This document shows, in pieces, positions 55,061 to 63,346 of a stretch of 64,000 nucleotides of DNA. The position numbers and the translations under genes were made by a program. How positions within the stretch are numbered: position 1 is the stretch's first letter; the number at the start of each line of letters is the position of its first letter. The DNA is from RBG-16-64-43 sp964353865. Its GTDB lineage: Bacteria; Chloroflexota; Anaerolineae; Anaerolineales; RBG-16-64-43. The notes beneath the pieces were generated by a model. That model saw only the letters and a program-made list of their open reading frames with translations, was not told where the DNA came from and searched no databases. The stretch lies in NCBI GenBank assembly GCA_964353865.1, contig CAYGXJ010000029.1:25306-89305 (forward strand). Direction: 5' to 3'.

Positions 55061-55765
55061 CTAGCCAACGTGACCATTGCTGCGGCGGATGAATGCTGCG
55101 CCCGGCGCGAGCGGAACGTTGCCGGCTTGGTGTTCGTCGGCGGAGGCGGGCAGAGGCGCCGTGTGCGGCGCCGGGCGGGCGGCGCGGGGGTAGGCATGCG
55201 CCATGGCCGTGAACGGCGCCGGTGTGCGTGCCTGCGAGAACAAGCGTCGGCCGCCCATGGTGAGCGTGCCAATGAGCAGAATGCGGATGAGCCAAACCAC
55301 GCCGGCCACGAACACAGGGACAAAGCCAAGCACCTGACGGCGAGTGAACAAATCGTGACCCAGGTCGGCCTGTCCCATCAGTGAGAGGGTGACGGCCCAC
55401 CAGGTGAGAATGGCGTTCATCCCGCCGGCTAGGAACCAGGCCGCCACCAAGTACCAGGTCTCGATGCGCTCGGCCTGCTCGCGTTGAGGCGTGAACAGGC
55501 GCGCGATACCGCCAAAGTCGATGCCGGAGAAGGCGAGCGCCAGGACGGTCGCCAGCGAGAGGCGCGCCAGGTGCAGGTCCCCGAGCAGATCGGCCAGCGC
55601 GAATTGGGTCGTGCTGAAGTTGAAGATCTCGAATGCGGCCAGCCCGAGGACGATGATCAGCCCGAAGGCTGCGCCCTGCTCGGGCCAGCGCAGGCTGAGG
55701 CGGGCAAGCCTGGCCCGGTGAGGCAACGCGGTCGAGAGCGGGCGAGAGGATGTGATAGCGCTCAT
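55061..55765 (-). CDS. Four-helix membrane protein behind a LexA-type operator
   Basis: 234 residues with four hydrophobic helices (for example FGLIIVLGLAAFEIFNF; LATVLALAFSGIDFGG; TWYLVAAWFLAGGMNAILTW; VPVFVAGVVWLIRILLIG) and a soluble Pro/Ala-rich tail of about 65 residues. No known family was recognised. ATG 55765 is chosen because of a GGAGGAA site upstream; the longer frame would start in the operator itself. The operator at 55819-55834 predicts induction by DNA damage. It could be a cell-division or envelope response protein. Confidence 0.75.
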   Translation of the reverse strand: MSAITSSRPLSTALPHRARLARLSLRWPEQGAAFGLIIVLGLAAFEIFNFSTTQFALADLLGDLHLARLSLATVLALAFSGIDFGGIARLFTPQREQAERIETWYLVAAWFLAGGMNAILTWWAVTLSLMGQADLGHDLFTRRQVLGFVPVFVAGVVWLIRILLIGTLTMGGRRLFSQARTPAPFTAMAHAYPRAARPAPHTAPLPASADEHQAGNVPLAPGAAFIRRSNGHVG

Positions 55766-55814
55766 TTCAGTTCCTCCAAGTGAAATACCGGTTCGGGAAT
55801 CTGTGTTGCGACTA

Positions 55815-55842
55815 CAGTATAGAACATATGTTCTAATCGTCA
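55815..55842 (-). promoter_or_regulatory. Promoter with perfect SOS/LexA-type palindrome
   Basis: TAGAACATATGTTCTA (55819-55834) is a perfect 16-base palindrome with the GAAC-N4-GTTC core of Gram-positive LexA boxes. It lies between TTGACG (55837-55842) and TATACT (55815-55820), with a 16-base spacer, on the minus strand. A bound repressor would cover the promoter. Confidence 0.8.
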
Positions 55843-56108
55843 AGAGGGCAAGTCCCATGCCGCAGCCGATCGGACATGCGCTTCATATGGGGGAGGTATC
55901 GGCGAAAAGGTGTGTATCTGGGGGTGAGGATGCGGCTTGTCGATGACTGCGAGCTCGCCGCGGCTCGCTCATGGCATCGGAACCACACCGGCAGCGTTGA
56001 CCTTGGGCAGAATTCGTGCGCGTACCGCCCGCAGGCGGGTGTGCTTAGGGCGGGCTAGGCCCTCTCCCAGATCGGATGTTGTCTTACCCGATCAGGAAGA
56101 CAAGCAAA
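55843..56108. other. Gene-free stretch upstream of the SOS promoter, after the thiolase
   Basis: No gene is supported. A small hairpin CCGCC-CGCA-GGCGG (56025-56038) could serve as a weak terminator for the thiolase transcript. Confidence 0.4.
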
Positions 56109-57266
56109 CTACGGACGCTCGATGATCGTGGCCGTGGCCATGCCGTGGCCGATGCACATGGTCTGCAGGCCGTAGCGGCCACCGGCGCGCTCGAGTTCGT
56201 GCAGCATTTTGGTCATCAGCACCGCGCCCGTCGCGCCGAGCGGGTGGCCCAGCGCGATTGCGCCGCCGTTTGGGTTGACCCGCGCCGGGTCCGGGCCGAT
56301 TTCCTTCTGCCAGGCCAGCACGACCGTAGCGAAGGCCTCGTTGATTTCGATGACGTCGATTTGATCCAGGCGCAACCCGGCGCGCGCCAGGATCTTGCGC
56401 GTGGCGGGGATGGGCCCGTCGAGCATGAGCACCGGGTCGGACCCAACGACCGCGGTCGACACGATGCGCGCGTGCGGCGTGAGACGGTGAGCGCGCACGG
56501 CCTCGGCCGAGGCCAACACCACTGCAGCCGCGCCGTCGCTGATCTGGCTCGAGTTGCCCGCGGTGACCACGCCCTCGGTTTTGAACGCGGGCTTGAGGGC
56601 GGCCATCTTGTCGCGGTTGGGCGGCATGCGCACGCCTTCATCCTGAGCGAAGATGCGCGTGACCGGCGCGCCGCCCTCCGGCACGTGGGTCACTTCCACA
56701 GGAAGGATCTGGGCCGCAAACCGTCCCTCGCGAATCGCTTGGCCGGCGCGCATGTGACTCTGGTAGCCAAAGTCGTCGATCTCGTCTCGCGTCAGGCCCC
56801 ACTTCTCAGCGATCATTTCCGCGCTCATGCCCTGATGGATGAGGGGATAGGGGAAGTCGCTCGGCCAGGTAGAGGGCCAATCGGCGCCGATCGGCACGCG
56901 GCTCATCACCTCGATGCCGCCCGCGACCACCACCTGCATCTCACCCGAGGCCACGGCCTGTGCTGCGAAGTGGATGGCCTGCTGGCTTGACCCGCACATC
57001 CGATTGAGCGAGACCCCGGGAACATGAGCGGGATAGCCGGCCTTGAGCAGCGCCAAGCGGGCAATGTTCGCCCCCTGTTCGCCGATGGGCGAGACGCAGC
57101 CGAGGACGACGTCCTCGATCAGACCGGCCTCCAGGCCGGCACGCTGCCGCACGTCGCGCAGCACGGCGGCTGCGAGGTTGATCGGGGTGGTTGTCGAAAG
57201 CGCGCCGCCGGGTTTGCCCACACCGACCGCGGTGCGCACGGCGCCGACGATGAAGACCTCATTCAT
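56109..57266 (-). CDS. Thiolase (acetyl-CoA acetyltransferase family)
   Basis: 385 residues. The acylated Cys is in LNRMCGSSQQAIH, the active-site His in GHPLGATGAV and the second Cys in MCIGHGMATA. This complete catalytic set splits or forms beta-ketoacyl-CoA. ATG 57266 has a GGGAGGG site. It is alone between the SOS membrane operon and the isomerase; no other beta-oxidation gene is beside it. Confidence 0.92.
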   Translation of the reverse strand: MNEVFIVGAVRTAVGVGKPGGALSTTTPINLAAAVLRDVRQRAGLEAGLIEDVVLGCVSPIGEQGANIARLALLKAGYPAHVPGVSLNRMCGSSQQAIHFAAQAVASGEMQVVVAGGIEVMSRVPIGADWPSTWPSDFPYPLIHQGMSAEMIAEKWGLTRDEIDDFGYQSHMRAGQAIREGRFAAQILPVEVTHVPEGGAPVTRIFAQDEGVRMPPNRDKMAALKPAFKTEGVVTAGNSSQISDGAAAVVLASAEAVRAHRLTPHARIVSTAVVGSDPVLMLDGPIPATRKILARAGLRLDQIDVIEINEAFATVVLAWQKEIGPDPARVNPNGGAIALGHPLGATGAVLMTKMLHELERAGGRYGLQTMCIGHGMATATIIERP

Positions 57267-57489
57267 GGGACCCTCCCTGGGTGGTTTGAAATGCGAGGCA
57301 ATGATGATGGATGAGGACCGCCCGGTATGCCACCGCAATTCGCGCGCGCGGGGTCTTGCTGAAGCGCATCAACGCGACGGTGCAACATGTCAGTCAGTGT
57401 AGGCAACAGACAGCGCTCAGCCAGGTCGTGCCGGCGGCCCGTCTATTGGCAGCGTCGCGAGAGGTCGAGGGAGGGCACCGCCGGATGGC

Positions 57490-57939
57490 TCAACCCGGCT
57501 GGCGCTTTTCCATGTTGCGGATCTTTTCGACCTGACGCTGGTTCCACTCGTCCTGACTATAGGGCGTGGAGAACCACGCGTCAAGTATCTCGCGCGCGAC
57601 GGGTTCAGCGGTTGAGCGCAGGCTGAGGGCCAGCACGTTGGCATGGTTCCAGGTGCGCGCGCCGCGCGCGGTCTCGGCGTCGGCGCACAGGGCGGCCCGG
57701 ATCCCGGGTACCTTGTTAGCGGCCAGGCTGGCGCCGGTGCCGGTCCAACACATCACCACGGCTTCGTCGGCTGCGCCAGCGGCCACCCGTTCGGCCGCAG
57801 CGCGAGTCACATCCGGCCAATCGGCGGTCTGCCCCGCGGCGGGGCCGAGATACTCCACCTGGTGACCGCGGCGCTGGAGCTCGCGCCGCACCACCTCCAC
57901 CAATGACGTATGCTCGTCAGCACTCACCACGATTCGCAT
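57490..57939 (-). CDS. rpiB: RpiB/LacAB-family sugar-phosphate isomerase
   Basis: 149 residues. The family core is WTGTGASLAANKVPGIRAAL, and WNHANVLALSLR is the canonical ANVLA region. The N-terminal SADEHTS is in place of the typical SDHAG. ATG 57939 is chosen over an upstream TTG because of a GGGAGAAGG site. It interconverts ribose-5-phosphate and ribulose-5-phosphate or a related pair. The changed N-terminus may mean another sugar phosphate. Confidence 0.85.
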   Translation of the reverse strand: MRIVVSADEHTSLVEVVRRELQRRGHQVEYLGPAAGQTADWPDVTRAAAERVAAGAADEAVVMCWTGTGASLAANKVPGIRAALCADAETARGARTWNHANVLALSLRSTAEPVAREILDAWFSTPYSQDEWNQRQVEKIRNMEKRQPG

Positions 57940-57965
57940 GCCCTTCTCCCGCACCTTCGGCAATT

Positions 57966-58109
57966 CTATCGCGCCGCTTGGCGGCGCAAGGCGGTGAAAA
58001 CCTCGCGCGCTAGCCTGGGCCCAGAATAGAGCAGGCCGGGGTACACCTGCACCAATCGCGCGCCCGCCTCCAGTATGCGGCGGGCATCATCGGCGCCCAT
58101 GATCCCCAC
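57966..58109 (-). pseudogene. Remnant of dihydroorotate dehydrogenase (PyrD) C-terminus
   Basis: On the minus strand, reading from 58109 gives VGIMGADDARRILEAGARLV, QVYPGLLYSGPRLAREVFTA and LRRQAAR, followed by TAG. This is the last 47 residues of a class 2-like PyrD, including the final phosphate-binding GI..DA and Tyr-Pro-Gly-Leu. Upstream the frame runs into unrelated sequence and then a terminator, so no start is present. It is a fragment. Confidence 0.8.
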
Positions 58110-58129
58110 CGGCGGCCGGCACCAGGCGC

Positions 58130-58152
58130 AAAAAGAGAGCCTTTCGGCTCTC
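58130..58152 (-). terminator. Rho-independent terminator of the GGDEF gene
   Basis: On the minus strand GAGAGCC, loop GAAA, GGCTCTC, then five T. It follows the end of the sensor gene by about 125 bases. Confidence 0.88.
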
Positions 58153-58276
58153 GATGGAAGTCGTGCGCATCAATGGGGGCAACGTGATGGGTGGAACTCT
58201 GTGTGGCGCAATCGGGGGAAATGGCGTCCGGCCCATAGGGTGATCGGGCGCGATTGTACCCCATTCGGCCGACGCG

Positions 58277-61024
58277 TCATGGGGCAGTTGGGCGCGGGAC
58301 CCGGTCCTCGGAGTCGGCCAGTTGGATCTGATTGCGCCCCCGATCCTTGGCGCGGTACAGGGCGCGGTCGGCGACATCCACCAGGGCAAATGCGTCCTTG
58401 GCGTCTTCGCCCAGGCCGGCGATACCCTGGCTGACCGTGGGCGAGGGCATCTGCCGGCCCAGCGAGTCGACCGGGCGCAGTTCGGCCAGCGTGCTCTGAA
58501 TACGATTGGCGACCGACATGGCCTGCGTGCGGCTCGCGTTGATCAGGGCGATGGAGAACTCCTCGCCGCCCCAGCGCCCCAGCAAGTCTCCGTGTTTGAT
58601 ATGGCGGCGGATGGCGTCCACCGTGCTCAGCAAGGCAGCGTCGCCAGCCACGTGACCAAACTGGTCGTTGTACTCCTTGAAGTGATCGATATCCAGCATG
58701 ACCAGGCTGAGTTCGCCGCGCGTGGCGTGCGCCTGGCCCACCGCGGCCTCGAGTTCGACCACGAAGGCACCGTGGCTGAGCACCTGGGTCAGGCTGTCGC
58801 GGCGTGCCTGTTCGCGCAGTGCCTCGTGCTGCCGCGCATTGAGGATGGCATTGGCCAGTTGCTCAACAACGATCTGCAGGACGAATTGATCATCTTCGGA
58901 AAAGGCCCCCACCCGAGTGGCTTGCACATCGAGCATGCCCAACAGCGTGCCGGCCGAAAGGATTGGCAAGGTCATCTCAGCGCGGATGCCGGGCAGGCTG
59001 TCAACCTCCAGATAGTATTCATCCTCAAGCACATTCTGGGTAAGGTAGGGGCGCTGCGTACTCATCACATGGCTGTTAATGCTCTTGGCGGCCATGGAGA
59101 CGCGGTCACCCTGGGCGACCTGGCGGCGGCCGAGCGGCCCGGAGCCGCCCACGAAGCGGGCGGTGCGACCCTCATCCTCGATGATCAGAATATGTGCGTG
59201 TTCGAACCCCAAGCGCGCCGCCAGAAGATCGCAAACCCGGTTGTAAAGCACCGCCGGATCGAGAATCGAGCTGATCTCGGTCCCCACCTCGCTGACGGTC
59301 ATCAGCAGCGAGCGTTGGTGCTGCAGGGCGGCGAAGGCAGTGGCGTTTTCGAGCAGCGAGCCGAGCAGCGTGGCCAGAGTCTCGCCGACGGCCTTCTCGA
59401 GCGAAGAGGCACGGTGGGCCTCCTCGAACAGGAAGAGCAGAACCCCGTGGAATTGATTGGACAGGCTCAGGCGGAAGATCACCAGCGATTTGACCTCGGG
59501 GGGAACCCCTTGGTCGTATAGGTCGCGCCGCTCGATGGCAATGTCATCGAGAGACAGCGGGCCGGGAACCCCGCGTAGCTCCGCCAGCCACGGCGCGGGG
59601 AAGAGCACCCCGGAGCTCATGCTTGTCCCGTCCAGCCCATCTTGGGCGGCCAGGCGCAGCCCATCGGATTCGGCGACGAAAACAGCCACCGCATGTGCCA
59701 GCACAAGTTGGCGGGTCTCCTTGCACGCGCGCTGCAACAGGGCTTCGGTGTCGCGCTCGGTGGCCAGGCGGGCGGCCAATTGGGCGAGCAGGCCCATCTG
59801 GCTGCCCTCTTCCTGAATGTGCTGATACAAGCGCAGCCGTTCCAGGGCCAACGCCGCATAGTGAGAGAAGGTGTCCGTCTGGCGCATCTCGACCGTGGTC
59901 AGCTCGCGGCCAGGGGCCTCCACCGCCGCGACGCCGATCACTTCCTGGTCGGCATGAATCGGCACGACCAGTGCGCTGGCCAGCCCCAGCGAGCGCAAGG
60001 TGGGGTCGTCGTGCACCACCCGCGGCGCGGCTTCCAGCGGCGGGCCTTGCTCGGGCAGGCTGAGCTCGGGTAGCGTATCGGGCTGCGCGCCGCACGAGGC
60101 CGAGGGCACAAACGCGCCGGTGGCACGATCGGCCAGCCAGACGATGCCGCGGCTCACACCCAGCGAGCGCGCCAGGTAGGTGACCAGCGTGGAGGCCACC
60201 TCTTCCGGTGTGCGGGTGGACAACATGGCGCTCGAGCACTCCAGCAGAGTCTCGAGGCCGTTGAGCAGCTTCTCGCGGCTTTCGATGAGGTCGATGATCT
60301 CGGGCGACATGCCCGGGCTGGGTTTGAGGTGGCCCTCGCGAGTGCGCCCTTCGGCGAAGGCCTCGTTGGCCTCAACCAACTCCTCCAGCGGGCGGAAGAC
60401 GTGACTGTTGAAGAGCGCCAGCTCGAGGATCAGCAAGAAGACCAGCAGCGCAATCATGACGCTCAGGCCGAGGAAGATTGTCCGGCTGACCGCCAGATTG
60501 AATGCGCTCTGCGAGACGATGTAGTGGGCGACCCATTGCGGCTGCCCGGCAGGCCGTGGGCTGGCCAGAAGACGCGCCATGTCGAAGGCGCGGCCCGTGC
60601 GCAGGTCTAGTTCGAACAGGCCTGCGCGGCACGCGGGGTCTGGGTTGCCGCTGCACGCCCCGTCCGGCTGCGGGAGCTGGCTATCGGGCAGCACCTCGGC
60701 CCACGGCCGGTTGATGTAATCGCCGTGGGTCGAGGCCACGATCGTGCCCTGGCCATCGGTAATGAGCAGCATGCTGGAGGGGATGCGTCGGGCGCGGAAA
60801 AAGGAGTCGAGTTCAGCCTGCAGCCCAGGCAGATCAGCAGCCCGGTCGAGGCTCCCGCCGAGCGAGTACACCAGCTCGGCCATGTGATCGCCCAGCAGTT
60901 CGCGCGAGAGGTTTCCCGCCTGCTGGGTAATGACAAGCACTCCGGCCAGCGTGGCCAGAATCACTACCAGGATATTGATCGCGAAGAATTGACTACGCAG
61001 ACGGGCGAACCACGAAGCGCTCAA
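58277..61024 (-). CDS. Membrane diguanylate cyclase with extracellular sensor and three GAF domains
   Basis: 915 residues. A membrane helix (12-34), an extracytoplasmic sensor to about residue 180, a second helix (183-205) and a HAMP-like linker precede three GAF-like modules (about 265-400, 420-560, 590-740). The GGDEF domain follows at the C-terminus with a GRWGGEEFSIAL active site. GGEEF is a known active variant that makes cyclic di-GMP. The RxxD inhibitory site is replaced by KHGD, so product inhibition is probably weak. The start is TTG at 61024 with only a weak ribosome site. It is a one-gene unit with its own terminator. Confidence 0.9.
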   Translation of the reverse strand: MSASWFARLRSQFFAINILVVILATLAGVLVITQQAGNLSRELLGDHMAELVYSLGGSLDRAADLPGLQAELDSFFRARRIPSSMLLITDGQGTIVASTHGDYINRPWAEVLPDSQLPQPDGACSGNPDPACRAGLFELDLRTGRAFDMARLLASPRPAGQPQWVAHYIVSQSAFNLAVSRTIFLGLSVMIALLVFLLILELALFNSHVFRPLEELVEANEAFAEGRTREGHLKPSPGMSPEIIDLIESREKLLNGLETLLECSSAMLSTRTPEEVASTLVTYLARSLGVSRGIVWLADRATGAFVPSASCGAQPDTLPELSLPEQGPPLEAAPRVVHDDPTLRSLGLASALVVPIHADQEVIGVAAVEAPGRELTTVEMRQTDTFSHYAALALERLRLYQHIQEEGSQMGLLAQLAARLATERDTEALLQRACKETRQLVLAHAVAVFVAESDGLRLAAQDGLDGTSMSSGVLFPAPWLAELRGVPGPLSLDDIAIERRDLYDQGVPPEVKSLVIFRLSLSNQFHGVLLFLFEEAHRASSLEKAVGETLATLLGSLLENATAFAALQHQRSLLMTVSEVGTEISSILDPAVLYNRVCDLLAARLGFEHAHILIIEDEGRTARFVGGSGPLGRRQVAQGDRVSMAAKSINSHVMSTQRPYLTQNVLEDEYYLEVDSLPGIRAEMTLPILSAGTLLGMLDVQATRVGAFSEDDQFVLQIVVEQLANAILNARQHEALREQARRDSLTQVLSHGAFVVELEAAVGQAHATRGELSLVMLDIDHFKEYNDQFGHVAGDAALLSTVDAIRRHIKHGDLLGRWGGEEFSIALINASRTQAMSVANRIQSTLAELRPVDSLGRQMPSPTVSQGIAGLGEDAKDAFALVDVADRALYRAKDRGRNQIQLADSEDRVPRPTAP

Positions 61025-61069
61025 GGTTCCGCGCGAGGCGGCTCCACGGAAGAACTCAGATTGCCATTT

Positions 61070-61098
61070 AGTATAGCGTCCCGCACTTCAAATGAAAA
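61070..61098 (-). promoter_or_regulatory. Promoter candidate of the GGDEF sensor gene
   Basis: On the minus strand TTTTCA (61093-61098), a 17-base spacer and TATACT (61070-61075), 45 bases before the TTG start. Confidence 0.55.
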
Positions 61099-61212
61099 GC
61101 GTGCAACTGTACCGATTCATTGCCCCGGCCCCTCATCCGTGCAGGACGAGGGTGGCCAGGCTTGCGTCATTGGTGTTACGCGCGCAGACGGCCCGCGCGG
61201 GCAGCCCACGGG

Positions 61213-61725
61213 CTATGCCGGCGGCGTGCCGTTACGCCAGAGTGCAAGGATCATGCGCGTGGACGGAAAGGCAAGATCGGGCAACTCATTGGGGCCGAAG
61301 AAGGAGGCCCGCTCGGCATCGTCGCCGGGCTGTGGCACCCCACTTGCAACGGTGCCCTCGAAGACGATCAGAATGTCCGCGCCCTCGACCTCGCTTTGCC
61401 TCGCGATGACATCCCGCAATTGCAGGTCATTCACCTCCAGCCCGGTCTCTTCACGGCATTCGCGGGACGCCGCCTGGCGCGGGTCTTCGCCCACCTCCAC
61501 GTAACCGGCCGGGACCGACCACTTGCCGCGCTCGGGCGAGACCCCGCGCTGGATGAGCAGGACTCTGCCCTCGCGGACGATGAAGACGGCCACCGCAACT
61601 TTCGGGTCTTCGAAATGGATGTGGGCGCAGCGCGTGCACACCGCGCGCAGGCGGCCAAAGGCAGGACGCGCCTCGGTGGGCGCGCCGCAGCGAATACAGA
61701 AGCGCACGGGTTCGCGCGGCGTCAT
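61213..61725 (-). CDS. NUDIX hydrolase with N-terminal zinc ribbon
   Basis: 170 residues. CIRCGAP and CTRCAHI form a zinc ribbon. The NUDIX box GYVEVGEDPRQAASRECREE has the catalytic REXXEE pattern. It belongs to the ADP-ribose/NADH-pyrophosphatase-like family (NudC style). Its ATG overlaps the anti-sigma stop codon as ATGA, so it is part of the sigma operon. It may degrade damaged or regulatory nucleotides when this sigma factor is active. Confidence 0.9.
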   Translation of the reverse strand: MTPREPVRFCIRCGAPTEARPAFGRLRAVCTRCAHIHFEDPKVAVAVFIVREGRVLLIQRGVSPERGKWSVPAGYVEVGEDPRQAASRECREETGLEVNDLQLRDVIARQSEVEGADILIVFEGTVASGVPQPGDDAERASFFGPNELPDLAFPSTRMILALWRNGTPPA

Positions 61726-62567
61726 CGCCGAACTCGGCGCGCGAGCAAGGCCGCGACGGCCAGCGCCAGAGCGAGAACGGCCAACCCCGCCTCGATCAGG
61801 CGCAGCGGGCTAATGAAGGCCGGCGCAACAGACGCTGCGCTGGGCGCGGTCAACTCCCGCGGCGGTTCGGCGGCAGGTGGGGTCGGGGTTGAACTTGCGG
61901 CTCCCCCGCCCAGGGTCAGGAGCGCCTCGCCTTCGGCGGTCGGAGTGGGCATCGGCGTGAAGGGCGGGCCCAACCGGGAGGCTTCGGCGGGCGCGGGCGT
62001 CGCAGCGGTGCCGGACGACTTCTCCTGCGCAAATGACGGGGCACCCGCAGTCTCGGTGGTCGAACCGCTGCCCGCCAGTGTGCCGCTGGGTGCGGCCGAT
62101 TCGCCGGGCGACGTCTGGTCCGCCTGATTGTCGGTTGCGGCGCGTGGTTCGGGCCCGGTGGGCGCAGCCACGAGGCCCGGCGCCATCTGCAACTCGGCGG
62201 CCGGCATGGCCGGGGCCGCCACTTGCGCGGCCATGCGCCCCCCACCTGCAAGATCGGTGACGGCAACCACAGCCAGGGCAAGTGTCGCCAACGCGGAACT
62301 CCAGGCGAACACGAATCCGCGCGAAGCGCGCGGGCGAGTACGCCCGGCCATTTCTGCGGTCAGGGTGAAGTTGCGGGGCAGACGAACCGGAGGCAGGGCG
62401 CGCAGCGCCGCTCGTACCCGACGCAATTCCTCCAGGGCGCGCGCGAGTGCGGCCTCGTGCTGCAATCGCGCAAGCAGGACCTTGCGATCGGAGTCGCTCA
62501 ACTGGCCGTCGAGGAATGCCGAAAGTCGCTCAAGGTCGTGCGCAGGTAGGGCGGTCGAGGGTTTCAT
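61722..62567 (-). CDS. Anti-sigma-like membrane protein (second ECF operon)
   Basis: 281 residues. The first 70 residues look like an anti-sigma domain (LSAFLDGQLSDSDRKVLLAR, then LQHEAALARALEELRRVRA) without the zinc HxxxCxxC. A membrane segment (about 85-110, FAWSSALATLALAVVAVTDL) and a long Ala/Pro/Ser/Thr-rich region follow, and the protein ends in a second helix (IEAGLAVLALALAVAALL) and RRVRR. The 4-base ATGA overlap with the sigma gene and with the NUDIX gene shows one operon. It is likely the negative regulator of the sigma factor just upstream. Confidence 0.85.
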   Translation of the reverse strand: MKPSTALPAHDLERLSAFLDGQLSDSDRKVLLARLQHEAALARALEELRRVRAALRALPPVRLPRNFTLTAEMAGRTRPRASRGFVFAWSSALATLALAVVAVTDLAGGGRMAAQVAAPAMPAAELQMAPGLVAAPTGPEPRAATDNQADQTSPGESAAPSGTLAGSGSTTETAGAPSFAQEKSSGTAATPAPAEASRLGPPFTPMPTPTAEGEALLTLGGGAASSTPTPPAAEPPRELTAPSAASVAPAFISPLRLIEAGLAVLALALAVAALLARRVRR

Positions 62568-63178
62568 GCCGAAGGCTCACCCTCAAGACGAAATGCCTCC
62601 GGCAGAAGTTCCCCGCGCAAGGCGAGGCAATCGCGCATGTTAGCGCGAGCACGAGCCAGCCGGCTCTTGACCGTGCCCAGCGCAGTCTGCATCACTGCGG
62701 CCACTTCGCTGTAATCCATCGCTTGCACGTCGGCCAGGAGCACTACCGCGCGCTGCTCGTCGGTCAGGCGGCGCAGGCAGTCCTCGATCGCGCGGCGAAT
62801 CTCACTGCGGGCGAGTTGGTCTTCGGGCGTCTCCCCCGGGTCGGCGGGCTCGAAGGCTCGCCCGCTGTCGTCCTCACCGTCGGAAGAGGCCATGGCATCC
62901 AGCGATACGGACGGCCTGCGCTTGCGGCGGCGCAATTCGTCGTAGCAGGCATTGGTCACGCTGCGCAAAATGTAGGCGCGCAACGAGCCGCCGCGGAAGT
63001 CGCGCAGGTGTCGGTAAAGGGAGAGAAAGGATTCCTGGGTGACGTCCGCCGCGGCCTCCCTGTCGCCCAGCATGCGCGAGGCGAGCGCGTAGGCCCGGCT
63101 CTGGTGAGCCAGCACCAGGCGGTTGAATGCGTCAAGGTCACCCTGTTGGGCGTCGCGAAGGAGGGCGGCTTCGTCCAT
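62564..63178 (-). CDS. ECF-type RNA polymerase sigma factor (second)
   Basis: 204 residues. Region 2 contains DREAAADVTQESFLSLYRHL and region 4 contains QAMDYSEVAAVMQTALGTVK, SRLARARANM. A Ser/Asp-rich linker is present. The overlapping downstream gene is its anti-sigma partner. It is distinct in sequence from the factor at 11293-11895, so the organism has at least two ECF systems. Confidence 0.93.
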   Translation of the reverse strand: MDEAALLRDAQQGDLDAFNRLVLAHQSRAYALASRMLGDREAAADVTQESFLSLYRHLRDFRGGSLRAYILRSVTNACYDELRRRKRRPSVSLDAMASSDGEDDSGRAFEPADPGETPEDQLARSEIRRAIEDCLRRLTDEQRAVVLLADVQAMDYSEVAAVMQTALGTVKSRLARARANMRDCLALRGELLPEAFRLEGEPSA

Positions 63179-63275
63179 GAGGTCCGCGTCGTGCCAGCTT
63201 TACCTGCAACAATCTGTGCCTTCACCGACAATCATACCCCAGAGAGGCACGCGCCATTCCGCCAGGTGAGTGAAG

Positions 63276-63281
63276 TACAAT
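63276..63281 (+). promoter_or_regulatory. -10 box TACAAT before the Memo-like gene
   Basis: TACAAT lies 65 bases before the ATG at 63347. No good -35 box was seen. Confidence 0.4.
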
Positions 63282-63346
63282 GGCCAGGCCTGATCCCTCC
63301 GCACAGGAGCAGCGCGGAGTGCTTCCCTCCAGCGCGCAGGTCACCG

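Noticed and set aside
58010..58264. An 84-codon minus-strand frame over the PyrD remnant
   Set aside because: Its protein text has no similarity to PyrD; the true remnant is in another frame.
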